Assembly (NCBI RefSeq): GCF_002834225.1
Contig: NZ_NNSR01000038.1
Span: 37,236-101,235, forward strand
Direction: 5' to 3'
DNA from: Ruminococcus bromii
Lineage (GTDB): Bacteria; Bacillota; Clostridia; Oscillospirales; Acutalibacteraceae
DNA length: 64,000 bases
The translations under genes were made by a program, and so were the position numbers. The notes beneath the pieces are model-generated. The model was not told the origin of the DNA and ran no database searches. It saw only the letters and a list, made by a program, of their open reading frames with translations. This document shows, piece by piece, positions 50,881 through 59,505 of the stretch; the stretch's first letter is position 1, and each line of letters begins with the position of its first letter.

Positions 50881-51450
50881 ATGAAAGTAATGGTTGAAAC
50901 ATCAGCGCATCATGTTCATGTTACCAAAGAAACTCTTGAGGCTCTCTTTGGCAAGGGCGCTACTCTTACAAACAAAAAGAATCTTTCACAGCCCGGACAG
51001 TTTGCCTGTGTTGAAAAGGTAACTGTTGTAGGTCCGAAAAGTGAAATGAAAATGTCAATTCTCGGTCCCGAAAGAAGTGCAGATCAGGTTGAAATCTCTC
51101 TTACAGACGCTCGTAAGCTCGGCATTGCCGCTCCTGTCAGAGAATCTGGCGATATTGCAGGCACACCGGGCTGCAAGCTTGTCGGTCCCGAGGGCGAAGT
51201 TGAAATCGAATGCGGTGTAATTGCCGCTAAAAGACACATTCACCTTGATCCGAAAACTGCCGAGGAGTTTGGTCTTAAAGACAAACAGCTCGTTTCGGTT
51301 AAGGTTGGCGAAAATACAGGCAGAGCAACAACATTCGGTGATGTTGTAATCAGAGTAAACGCAAACTACGCTCCTGCAATGCACATCGACACAGACGAAT
51401 CAAATGCCGCAGGTCTTGGCGGTACGGTTGACGGCGAAATCATCGCATAA
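50881..51450 (+). CDS. pduL: PduL-type phosphate acyltransferase
   Basis: 189 residues. It swaps CoA and phosphate on short acyl groups (propionyl or acetyl). Zinc-ligand histidines are in ETSAHHVHVT and AAKRHIHLDP, and the two-domain beta-barrel repeat is complete. No other pdu or microcompartment gene is nearby and no N-terminal encapsulation helix is seen, so it is probably the housekeeping phosphotransacylase for acetate and ATP formation. The ATG at 50881 has GGTGG upstream; an in-frame start at 50866 is possible. Confidence 0.93.
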   Translation: MKVMVETSAHHVHVTKETLEALFGKGATLTNKKNLSQPGQFACVEKVTVVGPKSEMKMSILGPERSADQVEISLTDARKLGIAAPVRESGDIAGTPGCKLVGPEGEVEIECGVIAAKRHIHLDPKTAEEFGLKDKQLVSVKVGENTGRATTFGDVVIRVNANYAPAMHIDTDESNAAGLGGTVDGEIIA

Positions 51451-51478
51451 TTTCGATTTAAACCAAATCACATTTCTT

Positions 51479-51505
51479 GGACAGTCTTAAAGGCTGTCCT
51501 TTTTG
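51479..51505 (+). terminator. Terminator of pduL
   Basis: Arms GGACAG and CTGTCC with flanking pairs, followed by TTTTTG. Confidence 0.75.
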
Positions 51506-51541
51506 TTTTGCCAAATTTTTAATACCGACAGATATTTATCA

Positions 51542-52324
51542 TCAAAGTCTGCTCAAAAATGTGTGGAGAAAATCAGGGAAAATTTCTCGCCACGATTTTT
51601 CATTGTGTGCGTTTTCAAAAAGAATGACCTCGTTCATTCTGTCATACGGATAGAAGCTTTCTTCCAAAAGTTCGTAGAGCATTTCGGTGCTTTCAAAAAT
51701 CATCTCTTCAAGCTCGTCACCGTTACCTGTATAGATGTAGAGGTACGGCATATTTTCAACAATTTTTGTCGAAAGATATTTCGCCCAATCCTCTCTTGTG
51801 TAACAGAGAAATGCAGGAGAAAATACACCTGCGTAGCCAAATTTTTCGTGGTGTTCAACAGCCGAAAAAAATGACATAAGTCCGCCAGATGAGCTTCCGC
51901 AGACGGCAACATTCTGTCTGTCGGTGCATACTGGGAAATTATTTTCAACATACGGAATGACGGTATTCATAAGAAAATTGTCAAAGATTTCGCCCTCGGG
52001 TTTGAAATCCTCGCAGAACAATTCAAGGTGCTGAACCTCACCGATTGATTTCGGAGTAAGTTCGCTGTCACGCCAAACATTACCGTTGTCAATACCTACG
52101 ATTACAGCGTTGCCGACACCGCTTTTCTGCTCGTTTTCAACGGCTTTTACAACCTCCCACGAACCGTGCGGAGTTGAATTATCGTCAAAAAGATTCTGTC
52201 CGTCTGTCATATAGACTACGGGAAGTTTTTCACCGTCGGAATGTGACGGAACATAAATCCAGACGGTTCTGTCGCCCTTGTCGGGATACGGAAGTTTTAT
52301 TGTATGTAACTTTGCGTCAGCCAT
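51542..52324 (-). CDS. Alpha/beta-hydrolase, esterase-D-like
   Basis: 260 residues of the putative-esterase family (Fes/esterase D fold). N-terminal RTVWIYVPSHSDGEKLPVVYMTDGQNLFDD, nucleophile Ser in VAVCGSSSGGLMSF, acid probably the Asp in TGNGDELE, and His in FENAHNEKSW. Enzymes of this group cleave acyl or feruloyl esters or siderophores. There is no signal peptide, so it is cytoplasmic. AGGTGA precedes the ATG. It stands alone. Confidence 0.85.
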   Translation of the reverse strand: MADAKLHTIKLPYPDKGDRTVWIYVPSHSDGEKLPVVYMTDGQNLFDDNSTPHGSWEVVKAVENEQKSGVGNAVIVGIDNGNVWRDSELTPKSIGEVQHLELFCEDFKPEGEIFDNFLMNTVIPYVENNFPVCTDRQNVAVCGSSSGGLMSFFSAVEHHEKFGYAGVFSPAFLCYTREDWAKYLSTKIVENMPYLYIYTGNGDELEEMIFESTEMLYELLEESFYPYDRMNEVILFENAHNEKSWREIFPDFLHTFLSRL

Positions 52325-52450
52325 AAAATCACCTATTTTTTAATATCTAATAGATATTAAACCATAAAAACGGCTGTGTTGCAACCTAATTTTTTACGGT
52401 TGCATAAACACAAAAATTCCCGTAAATAATATCTACAGAGGTGATTTGTT

Positions 52451-52879
52451 ATGACTAACGATATTGAAATGCTCAACTGCGTTTTGCAGAATGCCGAAAT
52501 GGGCTGTCAGGGAATTACGAGCGTGAGGAAAAGTTTGAAAGACAGCAAGGTTGACGGTGTTTTGTGCGAACATCTTATTAAATACGGAAAGCTGTATCAT
52601 TGTGCAAATAAAATGTTGCAAAATCGTGGTGCAGAGCCACACAGAGTGAGTAATATGACAAAAACAATGACACGCTATGCCGCACAAAGGGATTTAAAGC
52701 GTGACTCGTCATCTTCGCATATTGCCGAAATGATGATAAAAGGCAACACAATGGGAGTGAATAAAATGTCACGCAAAATAAGAGAATATAACGGCAATGA
52801 CCCCCATGTCAGCCTCCTCGCCAAAAGAATGTTAGAAACCGAAGAAGAAAACATAAAAGAAATGTCCGCATTTTTGTAA
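52451..52879 (+). CDS. Small helical protein, possibly ferritin-like
   Basis: 142 residues, almost wholly helical, with repeated amphipathic segments (MLNCVLQNAEMGCQGITSVRKSL, LCEHLIKYGKLYHCANKML, SSHIAEMMIKGNTMGVNKMSRKIREY, VSLLAKRMLETEEENIKEMSAF). The order and the SxSHIAEMMIxGNTMG block resemble four-helix-bundle proteins of Clostridia annotated as hypothetical. Glu/His pairs could bind metal. This is an inference. GAGGTGA precedes the ATG. Confidence 0.7.
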   Translation: MTNDIEMLNCVLQNAEMGCQGITSVRKSLKDSKVDGVLCEHLIKYGKLYHCANKMLQNRGAEPHRVSNMTKTMTRYAAQRDLKRDSSSSHIAEMMIKGNTMGVNKMSRKIREYNGNDPHVSLLAKRMLETEEENIKEMSAFL

Positions 52880-52891
52880 GTATAATCTCAA

Positions 52892-52940
52892 TAAAAAACA
52901 CCCGAAAGGATTTTTCAAAAACCTTTCGGGTGAAATTTTT
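52892..52940. terminator. Bidirectional terminator before pckA end
   Basis: Arms CACCCGAAAGG (52899-52909) and CCTTTCGGGTG (52922-52932), an 11-bp perfect stem with A and T runs on the two sides, between convergent genes. Confidence 0.85.
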
Positions 52941-52991
52941 ATTTAGATAAAGGTTGCATCAATTATGATGCGTTAAGCACAGTCGGGCAAA

Positions 52992-54596
52992 TTAAGCCTT
53001 AGGACCTGCTTCAACGAGAGCCTTACCAGCTTCGTTGCCTTCGTACTTAGCAAAGTTCTTAACAAAACGGCTTGCAAGATCCTTAGCCTTCTCTTCCCAA
53101 TCAGCAACATTTGCATATGTGTCACGAGGATCGAGGATGCCTGAATCAACGCCGGGGAGCTCTGTAGGAACTTCAAAGTTGAAGTGTGGAATTGTCTTTG
53201 TAGGAGCCTTTGTGATAGAACCGTCAAGGATAGCGTCGATGATACCACGAGTATCCTTAATAGAGATACGCTTGCCTGAGCCGTTCCAACCTGTGTTTAC
53301 GAGGTATGCCTTAGCACCGCTCATTTCCATCTTCTTAACGAGCTCTTCAGCATACTTTGTAGGATGAAGCTCGAGGAATGCCTGACCGAAGCAAGCTGAG
53401 AATGTTGGAGTTGGCTCTGTGATGCCACGCTCTGTGCCTGCAAGCTTAGCTGTGAAGCCTGAGAGGAAGTAGTACTTTGTCTGCTCAGGTGTGAGGATTG
53501 AAACAGGCGGAAGTACGCCGAAAGCATCAGCTGAAAGGAAGATTACATTCTTTGCAGCAGGAGCTGAAGAAACAGGGCGAACAATGTTGTCAATGTGATC
53601 AATCGGATATGATACACGAGTGTTCTCTGTTACAGTCTTGTCGTTAAAGTCAATCTTGCCTTCCTTGTCAACAGTAACATTTTCAAGAAGAGCGTCTCTT
53701 CTGATAGCGTTGTAGATGTCAGGCTCTGACTCTTTGTCAAGGTTGATAACCTTAGCATAGCAGCCGCCTTCAAAGTTGAATACGCCGTTGTCGTCCCAGC
53801 CGTGCTCGTCATCACCGATGAGGAGTCTCTTAGGATCTGTTGAAAGTGTAGTCTTACCTGTACCTGAAAGACCGAAGAAGATAGCTGTGTTCTCGCCGTT
53901 CTTATCTGTGTTGGCTGAGCAGTGCATTGATGCGATGCCCTTGAGCGGGAGGTAGTAGTTCATCATTGAGAACATACCCTTCTTCATCTCACCGCCGTAC
54001 CATGTGTTGATGATAACCTGCTCACGGCTTGTGATGTTGAATACAACAGCTGTTTCTGAGTTAAGGCCGAGCTCCTTGTAGTTTTCAACCTTAGCCTTTG
54101 ATGCGTTGTAAACAACGAAATCAGGCTCAAAGTTCTCAAGCTCTTCAGCTGAAGGAGTGATGAACATATTTGTTACAAAGTGAGCCTGCCAAGCAACCTC
54201 AACGATGAAACGAACAGCCATTCTTGTGTCCTTGTTAGCACCGCAGAAAGCATCTACAACATAAAGCTTCTTGTTAGAAAGCTCTTTCCTTGCGATTTCC
54301 TTAACTGCCTTCCAAGTTTCCTCAGATGCAGGATGGTTGTCGTTCTTGTACTCGTCAGAAGTCCACCAAACAGTGTCCTTTGAGTTCTCGTCCATAACGA
54401 TGAACTTGTCCTTAGGTGAACGACCTGTGTAAACGCCGGTCTTAACATTAACTGCGCCAAGCTCAGTTTCCTGACCAACTTCATAACCCTCGAGTTCGGG
54501 TCTTGTTTCTTCTTTGAAAAGCTCTTCATAAGAAGGATTGTGAACGATTTCGGTGGTACCTGTAATACCGTACTTTGTTAAATCAATCTTTGCCAT
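52992..54596 (-). CDS. pckA: ATP-dependent phosphoenolpyruvate carboxykinase
   Basis: 534 residues. It interconverts oxaloacetate and PEP with ATP/ADP; in fermenting gut bacteria it often runs towards oxaloacetate to fix CO2 and make ATP. Arg in [11 protein letters not shown], the PCK-specific P-loop [11 protein letters not shown], the metal site DDEHGWDD and GGCYAKVI are present. The ATG at 54596 has AAAGGT upstream; a frame to 54683 is not supported. Promoter at 54699-54727. Confidence 0.96.
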   Translation of the reverse strand: MAKIDLTKYGITGTTEIVHNPSYEELFKEETRPELEGYEVGQETELGAVNVKTGVYTGRSPKDKFIVMDENSKDTVWWTSDEYKNDNHPASEETWKAVKEIARKELSNKKLYVVDAFCGANKDTRMAVRFIVEVAWQAHFVTNMFITPSAEELENFEPDFVVYNASKAKVENYKELGLNSETAVVFNITSREQVIINTWYGGEMKKGMFSMMNYYLPLKGIASMHCSANTDKNGENTAIFFGLSGTGKTTLSTDPKRLLIGDDEHGWDDNGVFNFEGGCYAKVINLDKESEPDIYNAIRRDALLENVTVDKEGKIDFNDKTVTENTRVSYPIDHIDNIVRPVSSAPAAKNVIFLSADAFGVLPPVSILTPEQTKYYFLSGFTAKLAGTERGITEPTPTFSACFGQAFLELHPTKYAEELVKKMEMSGAKAYLVNTGWNGSGKRISIKDTRGIIDAILDGSITKAPTKTIPHFNFEVPTELPGVDSGILDPRDTYANVADWEEKAKDLASRFVKNFAKYEGNEAGKALVEAGPKA

Positions 54597-54698
54597 TTCA
54601 GTATCAACCTTTCTATGTTTTCTGAATTCACATAGATAGTGGAATTGCGACAAATACCCCTTGTCAGCGTTAATATCCAACACCCTATGTTCGTTAAT

Positions 54699-54727
54699 AG
54701 TTTATCACAAAAGAATCGGCTCGTCAA
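54699..54727 (-). promoter_or_regulatory. Promoter of pckA
   Basis: On the minus strand TTGACG (54727-54722), 17 bases, TAAACT (54704-54699). The leader is about 100 bases. A short inverted pair (CATAG/CTATG) surrounds the stretch from 54615 to 54635. Confidence 0.6.
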
Positions 54728-54854
54728 GCAAAACAGCAATCAAAAGCAGTTAAAACAGACATTGTGATTATATTGTCCATACTCATTTATTGTAAGATGA
54801 AAAATCAAATTTATGCTAAATCAAAAATGACAAATTTTACCAATAAACGCAAAA

Positions 54855-54880
54855 AAGTCCGACAGAAATCTGTCGGACTT
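54855..54880 (-). terminator. Terminator of the rpmG-rplL operon
   Basis: Arms AAGTCCGACAGA and TCTGTCGGACTT with loop AA. On the minus strand TTTTTTGCG follows. Confidence 0.9.
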
Positions 54881-54902
54881 AAAATGCAAGCTATAAGTAA
54901 AA

Positions 54903-55280
54903 TTACTTAAGTTCTACTTCAGCGCCGGCCTCTTCGAGCTTAGCCTTCATAGCTTCAGCGTCTTCCTTAGAAACGCCTTCCTTGAGAGCCTTAGGAGCAC
55001 CGTCAACGAGTGCCTTTGCTTCCTTAAGACCAAGACCTGTTATTTCACGAACAGCCTTGATAACAGCAATCTTGTTGCCGCCTGCAGCCTTAAGAACTAC
55101 ATCGAACTCTGTCTGCTCAGCAGCAGCAGCGCCACCGTCAGCAGCAGGACCAGCAACTGCAACTGCAGCAGCAGCTGATACACCAAACTCATCCTCTACA
55201 GCGTGAACGAGCTCTGAAAGCTCAAGAACTGTGAGGCCTTTTAATTCTTCAATAATAGCAGTAATTTTCTCTGATGCCAT
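54903..55280 (-). CDS. rplL: 50S ribosomal protein L7/L12
   Basis: 125 residues. N-terminal dimerisation helices ([28 protein letters not shown]), an Ala/Gly hinge, and the C-terminal factor-binding domain ([29 protein letters not shown]). It recruits translation GTPases on the ribosome stalk. GGAGGTAA precedes the ATG. Last gene of the operon. Confidence 0.97.
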   Translation of the reverse strand: MASEKITAIIEELKGLTVLELSELVHAVEDEFGVSAAAAVAVAGPAADGGAAAAEQTEFDVVLKAAGGNKIAVIKAVREITGLGLKEAKALVDGAPKALKEGVSKEDAEAMKAKLEEAGAEVELK

Positions 55281-55333
55281 TGTAATTTACCTCCAATATG
55301 ATAATTAGTAAAATTTTAATTGATTGCAGCCGA

Positions 55334-55894
55334 TTATTCTGCTGCGGGAGCTTCTGCCTCTGCAGGAGCCTCTTCTGCTGCCTCAGCAGCACAAGCTTCA
55401 ACGCCGCCCTTGTCAACGATAGCCTGTACGGCACGCGCAAAGGATGCGATAGGTGCCTGGAATGCACCAAGAACATTTGCGAGAAGTACTTCTCTTGTCG
55501 GGAGCTTTGAAAGGGCAACGATTGTGTCCATATCAATTACAGCGCCGTCAAGATAAGCTGACTTAACCTTAAAGTTGTCATGATCCTTAGCATAGTTGCA
55601 AAGGATTCTTGCAGCAGCAGCGTACTCGCTGTCACTTGTAGCAATAGCTGTTGTACCCTCAAGAACAGGCTTAATGTCTTCAAGACCTGCTTCCTCACAA
55701 GCACGGGAAAGAAGTGTGTTCTTTACTACTGTGTACTTAACATCGTTCTCACGAAGCTCTTTTCTGAGCTTTGTATCGTCCTCTGTGTTGATACCCTCGT
55801 AGCTTACAACCACACCTGTAATTGAGCTTTTGAGTCTTTCCGAAAGCTCTGCAACGATTGCTTTCTTCTGCTCTAAAACACTTTGACTTGGCAA
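55334..55894 (-). CDS. rplJ: 50S ribosomal protein L10
   Basis: 186 residues from a TTG at 55894, chosen because GGAGGTG lies 9 bases upstream and the protein then begins PSQSVLEQKKAIVAELSERL, as L10 does. An ATG at 55969 would read through the leader hairpin and is rejected. It holds the L7/L12 dimers on the stalk. The C-terminus is an Ala/Glu/Pro-rich tail. An L10-leader-like region with an attenuator precedes it. Confidence 0.94.
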   Translation of the reverse strand: MPSQSVLEQKKAIVAELSERLKSSITGVVVSYEGINTEDDTKLRKELRENDVKYTVVKNTLLSRACEEAGLEDIKPVLEGTTAIATSDSEYAAAARILCNYAKDHDNFKVKSAYLDGAVIDMDTIVALSKLPTREVLLANVLGAFQAPIASFARAVQAIVDKGGVEACAAEAAEEAPAEAEAPAAE

Positions 55895-55932
55895 GATAAA
55901 TTCACCTCCAAAATATTTGTAACGCAGTTCAT

Positions 55933-55966
55933 AAAAAACAGCCGTCCGTTTTACCTCGGACGGCTG
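55933..55966 (-). terminator. Attenuator hairpin in the rplJ leader
   Basis: On the minus strand CAGCCGTCCG pairs with CGGACGGCTG (8-base loop) and is followed by TTTTTT, 39 bases before the rplJ start. A strong terminator inside an operon, upstream of rplJL, points to regulated read-through. Confidence 0.75.
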
Positions 55967-55971
55967 CAAAA

Positions 55972-56075
55972 ATACAAAAGTATAATTTGCATCTTCCTCG
56001 GCAGGCAGGATAATCCTTTACGCTTACGCACCTGCTGTCTTTAGAACAGCGAATTTATATATTCACACTACCGTG
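55972..56075 (-). promoter_or_regulatory. L10 ribosomal-protein leader
   Basis: On the minus strand it runs from GCTGTTCTAAAGACAGCAGG through GGTGCGTAAGCG to CCTGCCTGCCGAGGAAGATG. That matches, from memory, the conserved features of the L10 leader of Firmicutes (kink-turn region with GCCGAGG). L10(L12)4 would bind it and let the attenuator form. Rfam was not searched. Confidence 0.6.
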
Positions 56076-56088
56076 TAAATATCTTTAA

Positions 56089-56784
56089 TTAAGCACCAAA
56101 CTTTGCAGGGTTGATGCGAACGCTCGGACCCATTGTTGAAGTAATGGCAACTGAGCGGATATACTGACCCTTTGAAGCAGCAGGCTTAGCCTTTACGATA
56201 GCACCCATGAGAGTGTCAAGGTTTTCACCGAGCTTCTCAGCGCCAAAGCTTGCCTTACCGATTGGGCAGTGAATGATGTTTGTTTTGTCAAGACGGTACT
56301 CAATCTTACCTGCCTTAGCTTCTTTAACAGCCTTAGCAATGTCAGGAGTTACAGTACCTGCCTTTGGGTTTGGCATAAGACCGCGGGGACCGAGGATTCT
56401 ACCGAGACGGCCAACAAGACCCATGCAATCGGGAGTTGTAATAAGAACATCAAAGTCCATCCAGTTCTCCTGCTGAATCTTCTGAGTCATATCCTCAGCA
56501 CCGACAAAGTCAGCACCTGCTTCCTTGGCAAGCTCTTCGTTAGCGCCCTTACAAATTGCAAGAACTCTAACCTTTTTACCTGTACCGTTAGGAAGAACAA
56601 CCGCACCTCTAACCTGCTGGTCAGCATGACGGCTGTCAACGCCGAGCTTTACATGAAGCTCAACTGTTTCGTCAAACTTAGCAACTGCAGTCTTGATAAC
56701 TGTGTCAAGTGCCTCGTTTGTATCATATAATTTAGTTCTGTCAACGAGCTTAGCAGCGTCAACATATTTCTTACCGTGTTTCAT
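56089..56784 (-). CDS. rplA: 50S ribosomal protein L1
   Basis: 231 residues with the typical core [52 protein letters not shown] and the C-terminal [11 protein letters not shown]. It binds 23S rRNA in the L1 stalk and often its own mRNA. GGAGGAAG precedes the ATG. Confidence 0.97.
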   Translation of the reverse strand: MKHGKKYVDAAKLVDRTKLYDTNEALDTVIKTAVAKFDETVELHVKLGVDSRHADQQVRGAVVLPNGTGKKVRVLAICKGANEELAKEAGADFVGAEDMTQKIQQENWMDFDVLITTPDCMGLVGRLGRILGPRGLMPNPKAGTVTPDIAKAVKEAKAGKIEYRLDKTNIIHCPIGKASFGAEKLGENLDTLMGAIVKAKPAASKGQYIRSVAITSTMGPSVRINPAKFGA

Positions 56785-56840
56785 CAGTCTTCCTCCATTG
56801 TTAGGTGGTCAATCGGAATTATCCTCCCACCCGGAAATAA

Positions 56841-57266
56841 TTAGTCAACTACTGTAATACCCATGCTTCTTGCTGTACCGGAAATCATGCTGATAGCAGC
56901 ATCAAGTGAACCTGCGTTGAGGTCAGGCATCTTCTGCTCTGCAATCTTTGTGATCTGCTCACGAGTGATCTGAGCTACCTTTGTCTTATTAGGTACGCCT
57001 GAACCGCTGTCGATACCGCAAGCCTTCTTAAGAAGAACCGCAGCAGGCGGAGTTTTTGTAATGAAAGTGAATGAACGGTCTGCATATACAGTAATTACTA
57101 CCGGAATGATAAGACCGATATCATTCTTTGTACGCTCATTAAAATCCTTTGTGAACGCAACAATGTTTACACCGTGCTGACCGAGAGCCGGACCAACAGG
57201 TGGTGCCGGAGTAGCCTTTCCGGCGGGAATCTGCAGCTTAATTAAGCCTACAACCTTCTGAGCCAT
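56841..57266 (-). CDS. rplK: 50S ribosomal protein L11
   Basis: 141 residues from the ATG at 57266 with GGAGGTG upstream, the normal L11 length. [26 protein letters not shown] and the C-terminal [11 protein letters not shown] are diagnostic. It binds the GTPase centre of 23S rRNA. The linker before it (57270-57375) can fold a GGGAGTG/CGCTCCC hairpin. Confidence 0.97.
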   Translation of the reverse strand: MAQKVVGLIKLQIPAGKATPAPPVGPALGQHGVNIVAFTKDFNERTKNDIGLIIPVVITVYADRSFTFITKTPPAAVLLKKACGIDSGSGVPNKTKVAQITREQITKIAEQKMPDLNAGSLDAAISMISGTARSMGITVVD

Positions 57267-57379
57267 TGTGTTTGCACCTCCAAAATTCGTGGTAAATTGC
57301 GGGACGCCACTGTGTAGGGTCCCTCCCACAGGGAGCGTTACACTCCCAATAAAAAGCCAATCGGCTGATTATTATTTGA

Positions 57380-57907
57380 TTAATCTTCTATCGGTTCAGC
57401 CTGAGCAAGCTCAAGTTCAACCGGCGTTTCGCGTCCGAACATAGAAACAACTACGCGGACATAATCTTTATCGGCGTCAATTTCTTCAACAACACCGACA
57501 AAATCCTCAAGCGGACCATCTATAATGCGAACTGAATCGCCGACAGAATAGTTAAGCTTAACGCTTCGTGTTTCAACACCCATTCTGTAAACCTCCGCGT
57601 CTGTGAGCGGAACAGGCTTTGAACCCGGTCCGACAAATCCTGTGCAACCTCTGATGTTGCGAACAACATACCAGGTTTCATCAGTATAGACCATCTTAAC
57701 AAAAACATAGCCGGGAAACAGCTTGTTTTCAACCTCTTTGGTTTTGTCACCGACTGTTTCGGTTACAATCTCAACAGGAACCTTGACATCAATAATCATG
57801 TCCTGAAGATTTCTGTTTTCGGCTGTGGTCTTAAGATCTGTTGCGACCTTGTTTTCGTAACCTGAATAAGTATGAACAACATACCATTTTGCTTCTGATT
57901 CTGCCAT
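57380..57907 (-). CDS. nusG: Transcription antitermination factor NusG
   Basis: 175 residues. NGN domain (KWYVVHTYSGYENKVATDL, LFPGYVFVKM, GCTGFVGPGSKPVPL) and the C-terminal KOW (GDSVRIIDGPLEDFVGVVEEI). It binds RNA polymerase and tunes pausing and termination. The ATG at 57907 has GGGAGAAA upstream. Confidence 0.97.
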   Translation of the reverse strand: MAESEAKWYVVHTYSGYENKVATDLKTTAENRNLQDMIIDVKVPVEIVTETVGDKTKEVENKLFPGYVFVKMVYTDETWYVVRNIRGCTGFVGPGSKPVPLTDAEVYRMGVETRSVKLNYSVGDSVRIIDGPLEDFVGVVEEIDADKDYVRVVVSMFGRETPVELELAQAEPIED

Positions 57908-57951
57908 AACAGCTTTCTCCCTTTCGTAAATCAAGTAATGTCAGGTAGGAA

Positions 57952-58209
57952 TCAGGCGGTTGTGTTCATAAAAAGACCCACAAGTGCGTACAAGCCCTGA
58001 TCAAGAGCAAATATAAATACGCCTACGATGGCTACCATAGCGATAACAATACCGAAGTTCTTTGTTGTCTGCTTTGGAGTCGGCCATGTGATCTTTTTGA
58101 TTTCACCCTTACAGGAGCCGAGGTACTTTGCAAGCCTTTTAAAAACATTAGGCTTCTTAGCAGGCTTCTTAGCAGTTGCCTTTGCGGTTTCAGACTTTTT
58201 CTCAGCCAT
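57952..58209 (-). CDS. secE: Preprotein translocase subunit SecE
   Basis: 85 residues. A Lys/Ala-rich tail, the conserved amphipathic segment (LGSCKGEIKKITWPTPKQT) and one membrane helix (FGIVIAMVAIVGVFIFALDQGLYALV). It clamps SecY. GGAGGTAC precedes the ATG. 12 bases after rpmG. Confidence 0.95.
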   Translation of the reverse strand: MAEKKSETAKATAKKPAKKPNVFKRLAKYLGSCKGEIKKITWPTPKQTTKNFGIVIAMVAIVGVFIFALDQGLYALVGLFMNTTA

Positions 58210-58221
58210 TTTGTACCTCCA

Positions 58222-58371
58222 TTATTTTGTTTCCTTGTGAAGAGTGTGTTTTTTACAGAAACGGCAGTACTTGTTCATTTCAAGTCTGTCAGGACTGTTT
58301 TTCTTGTTCTTCATTGTGTTGTAATTACGCTGTTTGCACTCTGTGCAGGCCAATGTGATTTTTACTCTCAT
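58222..58371 (-). CDS. rpmG: 50S ribosomal protein L33 (zinc-binding form)
   Basis: 49 residues: [19 protein letters not shown], then [20 protein letters not shown], ending LHKETK. The two CxxC pairs (CTEC, CRFC) show the zinc-binding paralogue. GGGAGGTG precedes the ATG at 58371. It is the first gene of the operon rpmG-secE-nusG-rplK-rplA-rplJ-rplL, as usual in Firmicutes, and too short for a 60-codon cut-off. Confidence 0.95.
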   Translation of the reverse strand: MRVKITLACTECKQRNYNTMKNKKNSPDRLEMNKYCRFCKKHTLHKETK

Positions 58372-58454
58372 AACGGCACCTCCCGGTTTTTTCGGAATAT
58401 TTTAGCCTCCCTCAATAGGGCACAAAAAAATAAGCCCCTTTCAGAGGTAAGGAT

Positions 58455-58483
58455 ATTCTACCATATATCAAGGCTTTAGTCAA
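58455..58483 (-). promoter_or_regulatory. Promoter of the rpmG-rplL operon
   Basis: On the minus strand TTGACT (58483-58478), 17 bases, TAGAAT (58460-58455). It is the strongest-looking promoter in this part and suits a ribosomal operon. Confidence 0.75.
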
Positions 58484-58578
58484 GCCTTTTTTGAATTTTT
58501 CTGCATAAATTACGCATTTATTGCAGCATTCCGTAAATTCCGCCTTATTTGACGGAACTTACGGTAATCACAGATAAA

Positions 58579-59367
58579 TCATTTGTCGGACAATGTGTTT
58601 GCCTTAGCTTTAACCTTTTTAACCTTTTCAGGCTTTACTGTCTTGCCCTTAAAGGCTCTTGCATTTGTTGCGGCAACCTTAAGGTCATCGCTGAAATGGT
58701 CATAAAGAGCGTTGTAATCGTCATCATCAAGTGAATTGAGAAGAACAATTGTAATAATTGCCCGTGTGTCAACATCGCCGTTGTTATACTGAAGATTGAA
58801 CACGCCTGCAAACTTTTCCATCTCATTCTTATTTGCACGCTTTATATATGTCGGAAGCTTTGGAGCAATATGCTCTTTTGCAAATGTTGCTCCCCTGAAC
58901 GGGAAATAGCAATCCTCTTCATTCTTAATTTCCTCACGAAGCTCCGGAAAATATGTTACAAAACGCTTTGCAAGAAACTTTGGGTCTGCATTGCCGTCAT
59001 CGTCTTTTTTCTTTTTCTGCTTAACCTGCTTTGCTCTTTTGATTGCAAGTGTACCCGACACCGCCTCAACAAAATCGTTTGCAATGCTGTCTGCATCCTT
59101 CTGTGTGCCTACTGTTTCATCATAGAGCCATGTTGCAAGTGTTTTCCATTCATTATCAGGTCCTTCATCTGTCATTGTACATGAACGAAGCACCATCTGT
59201 TCTTTGTCTTTATAATATACTACCGAATAGGCAAGAGTTGTGCTTATAAACAGAGATACAAGCTCGTTGTCATTTTCGGCAACTACCTTCTGCTTTGTAT
59301 AACCCTGCTTTACAAGTTCTTCTTCCACCTTGCCAACGATGTAATCAAACGCTTTTTTGAATTCCAA
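58579..59367 (-). CDS. Conserved-looking cytoplasmic protein, unknown
   Basis: 262 residues, no signal peptide or membrane helix. A TTG start at 59367 has AGAGGAAG upstream. The N-terminal half (MEFKKAFDYIVGKVEEELVKQGY, LFISTTLAYSVVYYKDKEQMVLRSC) looks like an alpha/beta domain; a Lys/Asp linker (KQKKKKDDDGNADP) separates it from a helical C-terminal half (LAKRFVTYFPELREEI, ITIVLLNSLDDDDYNALYDHFSDDLK), which ends in a basic tail. I recognise no family. It is divergent from murI. Confidence 0.7.
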   Translation of the reverse strand: MEFKKAFDYIVGKVEEELVKQGYTKQKVVAENDNELVSLFISTTLAYSVVYYKDKEQMVLRSCTMTDEGPDNEWKTLATWLYDETVGTQKDADSIANDFVEAVSGTLAIKRAKQVKQKKKKDDDGNADPKFLAKRFVTYFPELREEIKNEEDCYFPFRGATFAKEHIAPKLPTYIKRANKNEMEKFAGVFNLQYNNGDVDTRAIITIVLLNSLDDDDYNALYDHFSDDLKVAATNARAFKGKTVKPEKVKKVKAKANTLSDK

Positions 59368-59441
59368 CTTAATCTTCCTCTCGGATTAGTCTGTTAAAAT
59401 TCATTATACAATTAAATAACAGATTTGTCAAAGGTTTTGAC

Positions 59442-59470
59442 TTGCAAGACGCACATTATTGTGTTATTAT
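59442..59470 (+). promoter_or_regulatory. Promoter of murI-DUF1934-argS
   Basis: TTGCAA (59442-59447), 17 bases, TATTAT (59465-59470), 36 bases before the murI ATG. Confidence 0.55.
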
Positions 59471-59505
59471 TTAAGCTGTATACTAATGTAAAAGAAGGTT
59501 TTATT

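Noticed and set aside
55895..55969. Longer rplJ start at ATG 55969
   Set aside because: It would translate the attenuator hairpin and adds residues that L10 proteins lack; TTG at 55894 has GGAGGTG.
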